Positions 32,145 through 42,806 are shown, counted from the stretch's first letter. The stretch: 48,031 nt of DNA from Gammaproteobacteria bacterium (GCA_018826895.1 JAHJYA010000069.1:1-48031), one strand, 5' to 3'. Notes: generated from the sequence alone by a model not told the origin. Made by a program: numbers and translations.

Positions 32145-32612
32145 GTGCGCATCAAACTGATCGCCGTCGGCTCGCGCATGCCGCGCTGGGTCGAGGAAGG
32201 CTGGCAGGAGTACGCCAAGCGTATGCCGGCCGAGCTGAGCCTGGAACTGGTGGAGATCCCCCTGACCACGCGCGGCAAGAATGCCGACGTGGCGCGGATG
32301 ATTCGCCAGGAAGGCGAGGCCATGCTGGCCAAGGTGCTGCCCGGCGAGCGTATCGTCACCCTCGAGGTGCAGGGCCGCCCCTGGAGCACCGAGCAGTTGG
32401 CCGTGGAACTGGATAAATGGCGCTTGGATGCGCGCACCGTCAACCTTATGGTAGGCGGGCCCGAGGGCCTGGCGCCCGAGGTTCAGGCACGCAGCGAACA
32501 ACGCTGGTCGCTGTCGCCGCTGACCCTGCCGCACCCGCTGGTACGGATACTCATCGGCGAGCAGATGTACCGGGCCTGGACAGTCTTGTCCGGCCATCCT
32601 TACCACAAATAA
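32145..32612 (+). CDS. rlmH: 23S rRNA pseudouridine-1915 N3-methyltransferase
   Basis: The product is 155 aa with a GTG start, the standard RlmH length. It is a SPOUT methyltransferase acting on assembled 70S ribosomes in helix 69. Clear motifs: [19 protein letters not shown] at the start, [15 protein letters not shown] (SAM-binding knot, ~100-114), [20 protein letters not shown] and [14 protein letters not shown] at the C-terminus. It is 12 bases after rsfS. Confidence 0.98.
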   Translation: MRIKLIAVGSRMPRWVEEGWQEYAKRMPAELSLELVEIPLTTRGKNADVARMIRQEGEAMLAKVLPGERIVTLEVQGRPWSTEQLAVELDKWRLDARTVNLMVGGPEGLAPEVQARSEQRWSLSPLTLPHPLVRILIGEQMYRAWTVLSGHPYHK

Positions 32613-32624
32613 CAGCAGTCGCCG

Positions 32625-34520
32625 ATGCCGCAGCCGATTCGCCTCAAAGACCACGAGAAAGATGCCCGCATGGTGCGCAAGCGCGCCCTGGTGGGTGGTG
32701 TCGTGTTCCTCTTGCTGACGGCGGTACTGATTGCGCGCATGTACTACCTGCAGGTGGTGCAGTTCGAGTACCACAGTACCCTGGCGGAAAATAACCGCAT
32801 CCATGTGCAGCCGGTGCCGCCTACCCGTGGGCTGATCTTCGACCGCAATGGGGTGATCATCGCCGACAACCGTCCGAGCTTCAGTCTGACCCTGACCCGT
32901 GAGCGGGCCGGCGACTGGCGCCAGGTGCTGGACGTGATTGTCGAGGTGCTGGGCCTCAGCGAGGAAGATCGGGCGCTGTTCGAACGCCGTGTACGCCAGG
33001 GGCGTCGGCCATTCGAGCCGGTGCCCGTGCTGTTCGAGCTGAGCGAAGAGCAGATCGCGCGCATTGCCATCAACCAGTTCCGCCTGCCGGGCGTGGAAGT
33101 GGCGGCGCAGCTGGTGCGGCATTATCCGCTGGGTGACCACTTCGCCCACTCGGTCGGCTACGTGGGACGGATCAACGAGAAGGAGCTCAGGGATCTCGAT
33201 CCGGTGGCCTACAGCGGTACTCACCACATTGGCAAGACCGGCATCGAGCGCTTCTACGAAGCGCAGTTGCATGGCGAAGTGGGCTACGAAGAGGTCGAGA
33301 CCAATGCCCGTGGGCGCGTGCTGCGGGTGCTCAAGCGCACCGACCCGCTGCCGGGCAAGGACATCGTACTGACCCTCGACTCGCGCCTGCAGGAGGCGGC
33401 TGAAGCTGCGCTGGGCGGGCGCCGTGGTGCAGTGGTGGCGCTGCAGCCGCAAACCGGTGAGGTGCTGGCCATGGTCAGCCAGCCAAGCTTCGATCCCAAC
33501 CCCTTTGTCACCGGCATCGGTTTCCAGGCCTATGCCGACTTGCGCGACTCGATCGACCGGCCACTGTTCAACCGCGTGCTGCGCGGGCTCTACCCGCCGG
33601 GCTCGACGATCAAACCGATGGTCGCCGTAGCCGGGCTGGATGCTGGAGTGATCACCCCGCAAACCCGGGTGTTCGACCCCGGCTTCTATCAATTGCCCAA
33701 CCACAGCCACAAGTACCGCAACTGGAACCGTAACGGCGATGGTTGGGTCGATCTGGAGCTGGCCATCTCGCGCTCCAATGACACCTACTTCTACGACCTG
33801 GCACACAAGATGGGCGTGGACCGCATGCACGACTACATGACCCGCTTCGGTCTCGGCCAGCGCGTATCGCTGGATATGTTCGAGGAAACCGCAGGCCTGA
33901 TGCCGTCGCGTGACTGGAAACGGGCTCGTTACCGTCAGCCCTGGTACCCCGGCGAAACCCTAATCCTCGGGATTGGCCAGGGCTACATGCAGACCACGCC
34001 GCTGCAACTGGCCCAGGCCACAGCGCTGATGGCCACCCGCGGCAAGTGGATCCGCCCGCACCTGGCCAAGACCATCGAAGGCCTGCCGGCCGTCGACAGT
34101 GACCCGGTGCCGGACATCCAGCTGCGTGATCCCAAGTTCTGGGACTACGGCCGTTTCGGCATGGAGCAAGTGGTGCATGGCCCGCGCGGCACGGCCCGCA
34201 AGATCGGTGATGGCTCGCCCTACCGCATCGCCGGCAAGAGTGGTACGGCCCAGGTGGTAGCGATCAAGCAGGGCGAGAAATACGACCGCGAGAAGATTCA
34301 GGAGCGCCACCGTGACCACGCCCTGTTCGTCGGCTTTGCCCCGGCGGACAACCCGCAGATCGTGGTCTCGGTGATGGTCGAAAACGGCGAATCCGGCTCC
34401 GGCGTCGCCGCACCGGTGGTCAAGCAGGTGATGGATGCCTGGCTGCTCGACGAGAATGGTCAGCTCAAGGCTGAATTTGCCCCACCGGTCAAAGCCGAGG
34501 TTGTCCAGCGTGAGCAATAA
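32625..34520 (+). CDS. mrdA: Penicillin-binding protein 2 (elongasome transpeptidase)
   Basis: The product is 631 aa, the normal PBP2 length. It crosslinks peptidoglycan during rod elongation with RodA. An inner-membrane anchor lies at residues ~21-42 (ALVGGVVFLLLTAVLIARMY), followed by the pedestal domain (PTRGLIFDRNGVIIADN). Transpeptidase motifs: Ser327-x-x-Lys330 in PPGSTIKPM, Ser384-x-Asn-type SRSNDT, and Lys538-Ser-Gly-Thr in AGKSGTAQV. The stop overlaps the rodA start by 11 bases. Confidence 0.98.
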   Translation: MPQPIRLKDHEKDARMVRKRALVGGVVFLLLTAVLIARMYYLQVVQFEYHSTLAENNRIHVQPVPPTRGLIFDRNGVIIADNRPSFSLTLTRERAGDWRQVLDVIVEVLGLSEEDRALFERRVRQGRRPFEPVPVLFELSEEQIARIAINQFRLPGVEVAAQLVRHYPLGDHFAHSVGYVGRINEKELRDLDPVAYSGTHHIGKTGIERFYEAQLHGEVGYEEVETNARGRVLRVLKRTDPLPGKDIVLTLDSRLQEAAEAALGGRRGAVVALQPQTGEVLAMVSQPSFDPNPFVTGIGFQAYADLRDSIDRPLFNRVLRGLYPPGSTIKPMVAVAGLDAGVITPQTRVFDPGFYQLPNHSHKYRNWNRNGDGWVDLELAISRSNDTYFYDLAHKMGVDRMHDYMTRFGLGQRVSLDMFEETAGLMPSRDWKRARYRQPWYPGETLILGIGQGYMQTTPLQLAQATALMATRGKWIRPHLAKTIEGLPAVDSDPVPDIQLRDPKFWDYGRFGMEQVVHGPRGTARKIGDGSPYRIAGKSGTAQVVAIKQGEKYDREKIQERHRDHALFVGFAPADNPQIVVSVMVENGESGSGVAAPVVKQVMDAWLLDENGQLKAEFAPPVKAEVVQREQ

Positions 34521-35655
34521 CTTCGACCGTAATCTGTCCAGCGAGGACGTGCTGCGTCGCCGTGCGTCGCTGCTGCAGCGCGTGCACATCGACGGCATCC
34601 TGTTGCTGCTGCTGTTGATCCTCGGTGCGGCGAGCCTGTTTATCCTGTACTCGGCCAGTGGCAAGAATATCGACCTGCTGATGAAGCAGGCCAGCTCCTT
34701 CGGTCTTGGCCTGATCGGTATGCTGGTCATCGCCCAGTTCGAGCCGCGCTTTATGGCGCGCTGGGTGCCGCTGGCTTACGTGGTGGGCGTGGGCCTGTTG
34801 GTGGTGGTCGATGTCATGGGGCACAACGCCATGGGCGCGACCCGCTGGATCAATATCCCCGGGGTGATTCGCTTCCAGCCGTCGGAGTTCATGAAGATCA
34901 TCATGCCGGCGTCGATTGCCTGGTACCTGGCCAAGCGCAGCCTGCCACCGCGTTTCAAGCATATCTGTGTGGCCATGGCGATGATCGCCACGCCCTTCGT
35001 GCTGATTCTGCTGCAGCCGGACCTGGGCACCTCGCTGTTGGTGCTGGCCGCCGGTTGTTTCGTGCTGTTTATTGCCGGGCTGCAATGGCGCTGGATTCTC
35101 GGTGCCGCAGCGGCGGTGGTACCGATTGCCGTCGGCATGTGGTTTTTCGTGCTGCGTGAATACCAGAAGCAGCGGGTGCTGACCTTCCTCAACCCGGAGA
35201 GTGATCCGCTGGGCTCGGGCTGGAACATCATCCAGTCCAAGGCCGCCATCGGCTCCGGCGGCGTGCTAGGCAAGGGCTGGTTGCTGGGCACCCAATCGCA
35301 CCTGGATTTTCTGCCCGAGAGCCACACCGACTTCATTATTGCCGTACTTGCCGAAGAGTTCGGCTTGGTGGGCGTGTGTCTGCTTTTGTTGCTTTATATG
35401 TTGCTGATAGCCCGCGGGCTGGTGATTACCGTGCAAGCGCAGACGCTGTTCGGTAAGCTTCTCGCCGGTGCACTGACCATGACGTTCTTCGTCTATGTGT
35501 TCGTCAATATCGGCATGGTCAGTGGGTTGTTGCCGGTGGTGGGGGTCCCGCTGCCGTTCATCAGTTACGGGGGCACCTCGCTGATCACGCTATTGGCTGG
35601 GTTCGGCATCCTGATGTCGATCCACACTCACCGTAAATGGATCACACAAGCTTAA
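34510..35655 (+). CDS. rodA: RodA peptidoglycan glycosyltransferase (SEDS)
   Basis: The product is 381 aa from the GTG at 34510, inside the end of mrdA; no ATG occurs early enough to replace it. RodA polymerises lipid II in the elongasome with PBP2. It has about ten membrane segments and SEDS signatures: NAMGATRWINIPGVIRFQPS, EFMKI, LLQPDLGTSLLVLAAGCFVL, NIIQSKAAIGSGG, LPESHTDFIIAVLAEEFG and GVPLPFISYGGTSL near the C-terminus. The start codon inside mrdA suggests coupled, balanced synthesis of the pair. Confidence 0.96.
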   Translation: MSNNFDRNLSSEDVLRRRASLLQRVHIDGILLLLLLILGAASLFILYSASGKNIDLLMKQASSFGLGLIGMLVIAQFEPRFMARWVPLAYVVGVGLLVVVDVMGHNAMGATRWINIPGVIRFQPSEFMKIIMPASIAWYLAKRSLPPRFKHICVAMAMIATPFVLILLQPDLGTSLLVLAAGCFVLFIAGLQWRWILGAAAAVVPIAVGMWFFVLREYQKQRVLTFLNPESDPLGSGWNIIQSKAAIGSGGVLGKGWLLGTQSHLDFLPESHTDFIIAVLAEEFGLVGVCLLLLLYMLLIARGLVITVQAQTLFGKLLAGALTMTFFVYVFVNIGMVSGLLPVVGVPLPFISYGGTSLITLLAGFGILMSIHTHRKWITQA

Positions 35656-35664
35656 ATTGGGGTT

Positions 35665-36684
35665 ATGAATTCAATGCAGATTTTGCGTCGCTGGGCTTCA
35701 CGGCATGCGCCCTGGGTCGGTTTGGTCGGGGTGTTCGGGTGTGCCCAGCAGGCCATGGCCGCGGATTACGACAATGCACCGCTGGTCAACGAGTTCATTG
35801 CTGAAATGACCCGCGACTATGGCTTCGCCAGTGAGCAACTGGTCAGCCTGTTCGCTGAGGTCGAGCGCAAACAGGCGATTCTCGACGCCATTTCGCGACC
35901 CGCTGAGCGGGTCAAACCCTGGAGCGAATACCGTCCGATCTTCATCACCGATTCGCGTATCGCTCGCGGTGTCGACTTCTGGCGTGAGCACGAGGAGGCC
36001 CTGCGCAAGGCTGAGCAGGATTACGGCGTGCCGGCCGAGATGATCGTCGCGATCATCGGTGTGGAAACTTTCTACGGCGGCAACACCGGCAACTACCGGG
36101 TTGTCGATGCGCTGTCGACCTTGGCGTTCGATTACCCGCCGCGTGCGCCCTTCTTTCGTAAAGAACTGCGCGAGTTCCTCATGCTGACCCGCGAAGAGCA
36201 GGTCGACCCGCTCACGCTCAAGGGCTCCTATGCCGGTGCCATGGGTCTGCCGCAATTCATGCCGAGCAGCTTTCGCGCCTACGCGGTGGACTTCGATGGC
36301 GACGGTCACATCAATATCTGGACCAACCCTACCGATGCCATCGGCAGTGTTGCCAGCTACTTCAAACGCCACGGCTGGCAGCCGGGCGAGCAGGTCGCCA
36401 GCCGCGCCACGGTCAAGGGTGAGCAGGCCGATCAAGGCCTGACCCAGGGCCTCGACCCGGTCTCGACAGTGGGCCAGTTGCGCGCTCTGGGCTGGTCGAC
36501 AGAGGACGCTCTGAGCGACGAGCTGCCGGTGACAGCATTCCGTCTGGAAGGCGCCGAAGGTGCCGAGTACTGGATGGGCCTGCCGAACTTCTTCGTCATC
36601 ACCCGCTACAATCGCAGTGTGATGTATGCCATGGCAGTCAATCAGTTGGCTGAGTATCTGGTCACTGCGCGGGGGGCGCGTTAA
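35665..36684 (+). CDS. mltB: Lytic murein transglycosylase B
   Basis: The product is 339 aa. Signal-like N-terminus ending CAQQAMA before ADYDN; the Cys at ~26 could be lipidated (GVFGC), though the context is not an ideal lipobox. The MltB/Slt35 fold is clear, with catalytic Glu134 in IIGVETFYGGNTGN, then LKGSYAGAMGLPQFMPSS, FDGDGHINIWTN and NFFVITRYNRSVMYAMAVNQ. It cleaves the glycan strand with formation of 1,6-anhydroMurNAc. The stop overlaps the rlpA start (TAATG). Confidence 0.95.
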   Translation: MNSMQILRRWASRHAPWVGLVGVFGCAQQAMAADYDNAPLVNEFIAEMTRDYGFASEQLVSLFAEVERKQAILDAISRPAERVKPWSEYRPIFITDSRIARGVDFWREHEEALRKAEQDYGVPAEMIVAIIGVETFYGGNTGNYRVVDALSTLAFDYPPRAPFFRKELREFLMLTREEQVDPLTLKGSYAGAMGLPQFMPSSFRAYAVDFDGDGHINIWTNPTDAIGSVASYFKRHGWQPGEQVASRATVKGEQADQGLTQGLDPVSTVGQLRALGWSTEDALSDELPVTAFRLEGAEGAEYWMGLPNFFVITRYNRSVMYAMAVNQLAEYLVTARGAR

Positions 36685-37691
36685 TGCTTCGTCTGCCGTT
36701 CAAGCTCGCGGCCTGTGCCAGTCTGGCATTGGCCCTGGCCAGTTGCTCGTCGAACCGTGCTCCACAGCCGGGTGTTGCCGTGCCGCAGCCTTCGGGCGGG
36801 ATTTCCGGCCCAACCAATTACAGCCAGCCGCACAAGGACGGCGCGCCCTGGTGGGACGTGGACGTTTCAAAGATTCCCGACGCCGTGCCCATGCCGCACT
36901 ACGGCGCGGTCAAGGCCAGCCCCTACACGGTGTTCGGCAAGCAGTACTACCCGATTCCCGATGCCCGCCGCTACACCGCGGTAGGTCCGGCGAGCTGGTA
37001 CGGCACCAAGTTCCATGGCCAGGCCACGGCCAACGGCGAAACCTACGACCTCTATGGCATGACGGCCGCGCACAAGACTCTGCCGCTGCCTAGCTATGTG
37101 CGGGTGACCAACCTGGAGAATGGCAAGTCGGCGATCCTGCGGGTCAATGACCGTGGGCCGTTCTACTCCGACCGCATCATCGACCTGTCCTTCGCTGCTG
37201 CGAAGAAACTCGGCTATGCCGAAAGCGGTACGGCGCGGGTCAAGGTCGAGGGCATCGACCCTCATGAATGGTGGGCGCAGCAGGGCAAGACGGTTCCGAT
37301 GATGATGGCCGGCACGCCCAAATCTGCCGTGGCCCAGCCGGTCGCGCAGTCGATCAGCCAACCGCTGGAAACCTATTCGCCACCGCCCCAGCAACATGCC
37401 GCGGCCGTGGTGCCAGTGCAGATCGACGCAAAAAAAAACGCTTCACTCGCAGCCTCTGGCCTGTATCTCCAGGTGGGCGCCTTCGCCAACCCGGACGCTG
37501 CGGAGCTGCTCAAGGCCAAGCTGAGCGATACGGTGAGTGCCCCGGTGTTCATCAGCTCAGTGGTGCGCAACCAGCAGATTCTGCACCGCGTGCGCCTCGG
37601 CCCGATCAGCAGCCAGGGCGAGGCTGAGCAACTGCAGAGCAGCGTACGCCTGGCCAATCTGGGCCAGCCCACGCTGGTAAAGGCCGACTGA
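36684..37691 (+). CDS. rlpA: Septal lytic transglycosylase RlpA
   Basis: The product is 335 aa. Lipobox at ALALASC (~residue 21). The DPBB domain (~95-190) reads VGPASWYGTKFHGQATANGE, with active-site AAHKTLPLPSYVRVTNL, and ILRVNDRGPFYSDRIIDLS. A Pro/Gln-rich linker follows, then a C-terminal SPOR domain (GLYLQVGAFANPDAAELLKA) that binds denuded septal glycan. In P. aeruginosa RlpA cleaves stem-free glycan strands in daughter-cell separation. A run of nine A (37430-37438) lies in the linker, codons for Asp-Ala-Lys-Lys-Asn, and is unusual in this GC-rich background. Confidence 0.96.
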   Translation: MLRLPFKLAACASLALALASCSSNRAPQPGVAVPQPSGGISGPTNYSQPHKDGAPWWDVDVSKIPDAVPMPHYGAVKASPYTVFGKQYYPIPDARRYTAVGPASWYGTKFHGQATANGETYDLYGMTAAHKTLPLPSYVRVTNLENGKSAILRVNDRGPFYSDRIIDLSFAAAKKLGYAESGTARVKVEGIDPHEWWAQQGKTVPMMMAGTPKSAVAQPVAQSISQPLETYSPPPQQHAAAVVPVQIDAKKNASLAASGLYLQVGAFANPDAAELLKAKLSDTVSAPVFISSVVRNQQILHRVRLGPISSQGEAEQLQSSVRLANLGQPTLVKAD

Positions 37692-37812
37692 TGGGCAACT
37701 AATCGCCCGCCAGCCTGCCTAAGCAGCGAGCTGCGCTGCTCCAGAGCGAGCGCAGCACCGTATAACTTGCCCTTTCGGGTCCGTTCGACCATCAGCAACC
37801 TCAGAGAGACGG

Positions 37813-38973
37813 ATGAATATCACCAGCTTTACGCAGCGCATTTTCCTCACACTTCTCCTGCTCGCCGCCCCGGCTGCCTGGGCTAACCAGACGGTGGTCC
37901 CCGCACCGCCGCAACTGGCGGCCAAGTCCTATGTCCTGATGGACGCTGCCAGTGGCAAGGTGCTGGTCGAGAACAACGGTGACCAGCGTCTGCCGCCTGC
38001 CAGCCTGACCAAGTTGATGACTGCCTATATCGCGACCCTGGAGATCCGCAAGGGCCAGATCGGCGAGCAGGACATGGTCACCGTCAGCGAGAAAGCCTGG
38101 CGCACCGGCGGCTCGCGCATGTTTATCCAGGTCAATACCCAGGTAAGCGTGAGTGACCTGCTGCACGGCATCATCATTCAGTCGGGGAACGATGCCAGCG
38201 TGGCTATCGCCGAGCACATCGCCGGTAGCGAAGAAGCCTTTGCCGACATGATGAATGCCGCGGCGCAGCGTCTGGGCATGGTCAATACGCACTTCGTCAA
38301 TGCCACCGGTTTGCCGGACCCGGAGCACTACTCCAGTGCCCATGACATGGCCATCCTGGCGCGCGCCATCATCAACGAAGACCCTGAGCACTATGCGATC
38401 TATTCGCAGAAGGAGTTCTTCTGGAACAACATCAAGCAGCCCAACCGCAACCTGCTGCTGTGGCGTGACAAGACCGTCGATGGTCTGAAAACCGGCCATA
38501 CCGAAGAAGCCGGTTTCTGCCTGGTGTCCTCGGCTGTGCGCGATGGCGCGCGGATGATTACCTCGGTATTCGGTACCGTGAGCGAACAGGCTCGTGCTGC
38601 TGAAACCCAGAAGCTGCTGACCTACGGTTTCCGCTTCTTCGAAAGCCGCACCTTCTATCAGAAGGGCGCCGAGCTGGCTCAGGCCCAGGTGTGGAAAGGC
38701 ACTACCAGCCAGGTCAAGGCCGGCCTGGCCAATGACCTGACCCTGACGCTGCCCAAGGGCCAGATGGAAAAGCTGCAAGCCAGCATGACCCTCAACCCGC
38801 AGCTGGTGGCCCCGATTCAGCAGGGCGATGTGATCGGCAAGGTGGAAGTGAAACTGGCTGACGAAGTGGTGCACAGCGCTGATCTGGTCGCCCTGGAAAC
38901 CGTTGAAGAAGGCGGCTTCTTCCGTCGTCTGTGGGACAGCGTTCGCTTGTTCTTCTTCGGGCTGTTCAATTGA
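37813..38973 (+). CDS. dacA: D-alanyl-D-alanine carboxypeptidase (PBP5/6 type)
   Basis: The product is 386 aa. Signal peptide with a hydrophobic core (IFLTLLLLAAPAAWA) and cleavage after AWA. Penicillin-binding motifs: Ser64-x-x-Lys67 in PASLTKLM, Ser124-Gly-Asn126 in SGNDAS, and Lys226-Thr-Gly in LKTGHTEEAGF. The C-terminal domain and amphipathic anchor (FFRRLWDSVRLFFFGLFN) attach it to the outer face of the inner membrane. It trims the terminal D-Ala from pentapeptides. The 121-base gap after rlpA includes a 7-bp stem (AGCAGCG / CGCTGCT) and probably a separate promoter. Confidence 0.97.
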   Translation: MNITSFTQRIFLTLLLLAAPAAWANQTVVPAPPQLAAKSYVLMDAASGKVLVENNGDQRLPPASLTKLMTAYIATLEIRKGQIGEQDMVTVSEKAWRTGGSRMFIQVNTQVSVSDLLHGIIIQSGNDASVAIAEHIAGSEEAFADMMNAAAQRLGMVNTHFVNATGLPDPEHYSSAHDMAILARAIINEDPEHYAIYSQKEFFWNNIKQPNRNLLLWRDKTVDGLKTGHTEEAGFCLVSSAVRDGARMITSVFGTVSEQARAAETQKLLTYGFRFFESRTFYQKGAELAQAQVWKGTTSQVKAGLANDLTLTLPKGQMEKLQASMTLNPQLVAPIQQGDVIGKVEVKLADEVVHSADLVALETVEEGGFFRRLWDSVRLFFFGLFN

Positions 38974-39034
38974 TCTGAAGACCGCGCCCCGCCCGGGGCG
39001 CATGTGAAGGACAGGCCACGTGCCTGCATGAGCC

Positions 39035-39313
39035 ATGACTGAGACCGATACCCAAGCGCCGAAAATCGAGTTCCCCTGCGAGCGTTACCCGATCAAGGTG
39101 ATCGGTGAAGCGGGCGAGGGCTTCCATGAACTGGTGATCGAAGTGATCCAACGCCATGCGCCGGATTTCGACGCCACCTCTCTGGTTGCCCGCGACAGCC
39201 GCACGGGTCGCTTTTTGTCGGTGCAGGTGCTGATCACCGCTACCGGCATCGAGCAGCTGCAAGCGATCAATGCCGACCTGCGCGCCACCGGCCGCGTACA
39301 CATGGTGCTCTAG
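39035..39313 (+). CDS. ybeD: YbeD/DUF493 family protein
   Basis: The product is 92 aa. It matches the DUF493 pattern: [41 protein letters not shown]-like [20 protein letters not shown] and [19 protein letters not shown]. The ACT-like fold suggests a small-molecule-binding or regulatory role, but it is not established. The stop overlaps the lipB start by one base, linking it to lipoylation, as in many gammaproteobacteria. Confidence 0.95.
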   Translation: MTETDTQAPKIEFPCERYPIKVIGEAGEGFHELVIEVIQRHAPDFDATSLVARDSRTGRFLSVQVLITATGIEQLQAINADLRATGRVHMVL

Positions 39314-39930
39314 TGCCGGACTGCGTGGTACGCCATCTTGGTTTGGTGGATTACCTGCCGACCCTGGAAGCGATGCGTCGCCTGACCGCCGAGCGCGATG
39401 AGCACACGCCTGATGAAATCTGGCTGCTGCAACACCCGCACGTGTTCACCCAGGGCCAGGCCGGCAAGGCCGAACACCTGCTGGCGCCCGGCGATATTCC
39501 AGTGATTCAGGTCGAGCGCGGCGGTCAGGTGACCTACCACGGCCCAGGCCAGTTGGTGGCTTACCTTATGCTCGATCTGCGCCGTCTGGGGCTGGGCGTG
39601 CGTGAGCTGGTGTCGGCCATGGAGCTAAGTCTGGTCGACCTGTTGGCCAGCTATGGCGTCGAGGCCGCGCCGAAAGCCGATGCTCCGGGAGTCTATGTCA
39701 ATGGCGAGAAGATCGCGTCGCTGGGCTTGCGGGTGCGCCGCGGCTGCTCGTTCCACGGCCTGGCGCTCAATGTGGACATGGACATGTCGCCGTTCGCACG
39801 TATCAACCCTTGCGGTTACAGCGGACTGAAGATGGTCCAGCTCAAGGATTTGCTGGAGACGCCGCCCTCGCTCGACGAGGTTGCACAGCGCCTGGAGCAG
39901 GCTCTGCGCAAACAGTTAGGTTATCCGTAG
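39313..39930 (+). CDS. lipB: Octanoyl-ACP:protein octanoyltransferase
   Basis: The product is 205 aa with a GTG start at 39313 inside the ybeD stop. It moves octanoate from ACP to lipoyl domains, the first step of lipoic acid synthesis. Motifs: [40 protein letters not shown], catalytic Lys133 in [15 protein letters not shown] and catalytic Cys167 in [12 protein letters not shown]. It ends the plus-strand cluster. Confidence 0.97.
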   Translation: MPDCVVRHLGLVDYLPTLEAMRRLTAERDEHTPDEIWLLQHPHVFTQGQAGKAEHLLAPGDIPVIQVERGGQVTYHGPGQLVAYLMLDLRRLGLGVRELVSAMELSLVDLLASYGVEAAPKADAPGVYVNGEKIASLGLRVRRGCSFHGLALNVDMDMSPFARINPCGYSGLKMVQLKDLLETPPSLDEVAQRLEQALRKQLGYP

Positions 39931-39952
39931 GGTGCGATAGCGCAGCAACGAG

Positions 39953-39981
39953 AAAGGGACGCCGAGGCGTCCCTTTGTTTT
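39953..39981 (+). terminator. Rho-independent terminator of the lipB operon
   Basis: AAAGGGACGC (39953-39962) and GCGTCCCTTT (39967-39976) pair perfectly around a 4-base loop and are followed by GTTTT. It is 23 bases after the lipB stop. Confidence 0.85.
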
Positions 39982-40010
39982 ACGTATATGTTGTAGCGTT
40001 TTGGACCGCC

Positions 40011-40043
40011 GTAGCCTGGGTTAGCCGAAGGCGTAACCCGGGA
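40011..40043. repeat. GTAGCCTGGGTTA-type inverted repeat
   Basis: CCTGGGTTAGCC and GGC-G-TAACCCGGG form a hairpin with one mismatch and one bulge. The sequence resembles a dispersed intergenic repeat known in pseudomonads. It lies 5 bases past the lipA stop and may end or protect the lipA transcript. Confidence 0.55.
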
Positions 40044-40047
40044 GTCG

Positions 40048-41100
<1,053 letters not shown>

Positions 41101-41215
41101 CGGAAAGGGCTCCGGTAGAGGCTCCGTTGGCGAGGGGCTTTTGGCCGCCGCGCAGTCTACCACAGAAGGTATTTTTACCCACTGTGGCCTGGGTGTACCC
41201 CAGGCCAGATGGAGC

Positions 41216-42514
41216 TTAGCGCGTACGCAGTTGCTGCAGCAGGTTCTCGTCAGGATAGCCATCGGCCGGCCAGTTCAGTTGCAGCTGCAGAGCACGAATA
41301 GCCTTGCGCGTGTTGGCGCCGATGATGCCGTCTGCCGGGCCTGGATCGAAGCCTTTGGCGGCGAGGCGCTCTTGCAGTTCGATACGCTCACTACGGCCGA
41401 GTTGGCGATCATCGCGCGGCCAGGCGGCCTGAACGCTGTCGCCACCGCGCAGGGCATCGGACAGCAGACCAATAGCCAGGGCATAGGAGGTGGAGTTGTT
41501 GTAACGCAGGATGCTGCGGAAGTTGCTCTGCAGCAGGAACGCCGGCCCGCGATGGCCGGCCGGCAGCATCAGCGTGGCCATGGTGTCGTCGGCCGCTTGC
41601 TCGCGGTCCTGGCTATAGGGCGTGACACCGAGGGCTCGCCACTCGGCGACGCTACGGCGCACCTCTGGGTCGGCCAGGGCGTAATCGAAGCCTTGCGGCA
41701 GGCGCACTTCATAACCCCAGGATTGCCCACTCTGCCAGCCGGAGCTTTGCAGGTAATGGGCTGCCGAAGCCAGCGCGTCGCTTGCGGAGTTCCACAGGTC
41801 GCGCTTGCCGTCACCGTCAAAGTCCACGGCATGCTCGTTGTAGGTGGTGGGCATGAACTGGGTCTGCCCCATGGCGCCGGCCCAAGAACCGACCAGGCGT
41901 TCCGGGCTGATATCGCCATGCTGAAGGATCTGTAGCACCGCCAGTAGCTGGCTGCGCCAGAACGCCTGGCGGCGGCCTTCGTAGGCCAGGGTGGCCAGGG
42001 AGCGCACCACGTTATGGGTGCCGATATTGCCGCCGAAGTTACTCTCCAGCCCCCAGATCGCCACCAGTATTTCACTGGCCACGCCGTAGCGTTGTTCGAT
42101 GCGGCTCAGGTCGCCACGCTGTTGCACCAGCAGCACGCGGCCACGGTTGATGCGTGTCTGCGAAACCGCGCCATCCAGGTACTCCCAGACGGGGCGGGTG
42201 AACTCCGGCTGGCTGCTGTCGGCCTTGAGCACGTCCGGATTGGGCAGTACGCCGGCGAAGGCGCGGTCGAACAGGGCGGGGTCGATACCGGCAGCGATGG
42301 CGTCACTGCGCAGCAGTGTGCGCCATTCCTCGAAGCTGAGCGCAGGTGTCTCAATCGGGGTCGGGGTGGCTGCAGCCGCCGTGGCGGTGACAGCAGGTGC
42401 TGGTTGCGGCGTCGTGGTCAACGCCTGGGCGGGTGTGTCGGCACAGGCCGCCAACAGCAGCAGAAGGCTGGCGCTGGCCGTGTGGCTCAGGCGACGGGAG
42501 AACGGGTTGGGCAT
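41216..42514 (-). CDS. MltB-family lytic transglycosylase with peptidoglycan-binding domain
   Basis: The product is 432 aa. Lipobox LLLLAAC (~residue 24), then a Thr/Pro/Ala linker. The catalytic domain has the active Glu in [18 protein letters not shown], then [36 protein letters not shown] and [18 protein letters not shown]. The C-terminus (~370-432) is a PG_binding_1 domain ([34 protein letters not shown]). It is the second MltB-type enzyme in the window (the first is at 35665) and corresponds to the soluble/membrane SltB-type group of Pseudomonas. The gene lies upstream of lipA on the same strand. Confidence 0.94.
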   Translation of the reverse strand: MPNPFSRRLSHTASASLLLLLAACADTPAQALTTTPQPAPAVTATAAAATPTPIETPALSFEEWRTLLRSDAIAAGIDPALFDRAFAGVLPNPDVLKADSSQPEFTRPVWEYLDGAVSQTRINRGRVLLVQQRGDLSRIEQRYGVASEILVAIWGLESNFGGNIGTHNVVRSLATLAYEGRRQAFWRSQLLAVLQILQHGDISPERLVGSWAGAMGQTQFMPTTYNEHAVDFDGDGKRDLWNSASDALASAAHYLQSSGWQSGQSWGYEVRLPQGFDYALADPEVRRSVAEWRALGVTPYSQDREQAADDTMATLMLPAGHRGPAFLLQSNFRSILRYNNSTSYALAIGLLSDALRGGDSVQAAWPRDDRQLGRSERIELQERLAAKGFDPGPADGIIGANTRKAIRALQLQLNWPADGYPDENLLQQLRTR

Positions 42515-42586
42515 GGTGGTCTCAGCACATTTTGCAGGCCGCTACCATAGCACGGATGAGGCGCCATGCGGGCTGCAGCGGGGTTT

Positions 42587-42742
42587 TCAGGCCGCCATAA
42601 CGACCGAAGCCTCCCAGTTACGGGAGGCTTCGCGGCGGTAGCTGCCTTTACCTTTGGCGGGTTTTTCCTGTCGCGCGCGAAACAGCGGCTGGGCGATCAG
42701 GGATTTGGCCTTGTTCGGCCGGGTACGCTTGGATGAGGGCAT
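42587..42742 (-). CDS. arfA: Alternative ribosome-rescue factor A
   Basis: The product is 51 aa. AGGAG lies 8 bases before the ATG at 42742. The core matches ArfA: QPLFRARQEKPAKGKGSYRR and NWEAS, compared with E. coli DPLFRQRVEKNKKGKGSY and NWEAS. ArfA recruits RF2 to ribosomes stalled on mRNA without a stop codon when tmRNA is insufficient. A perfect hairpin in the last third of the gene (42605-42632) fits the known control, in which the arfA message is cut or ended inside the frame so that tmRNA normally destroys the product. It lies between holA and the transglycosylase gene. Confidence 0.88.
   Translation of the reverse strand: MPSSKRTRPNKAKSLIAQPLFRARQEKPAKGKGSYRREASRNWEASVVMAA
42605..42632 (-). 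promoter_or_regulatory. Intragenic hairpin controlling arfA
   Basis: CGAAGCCTCCC (42605-42615) and GGGAGGCTTCG (42622-42632) form an 11-bp perfect stem with a 6-base loop. It covers the codons for E-A-S-R-N-W-E-A-S. No T-run follows, so RNase III cleavage is more likely than termination. Confidence 0.7.
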
Positions 42743-42806
42743 GGTATGACTCCTGGGGTGGTGCATTCAGGGTGCGCAAGATCAGACCGGAGAAACCGCG
42801 GACGGT

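Noticed and set aside
31740..33830. 696-aa frame antisense to rsfS-rlmH-mrdA
   Set aside because: It covers three recognised genes on the other strand and is His/Gln-rich, as antisense frames of GC-rich genes are.
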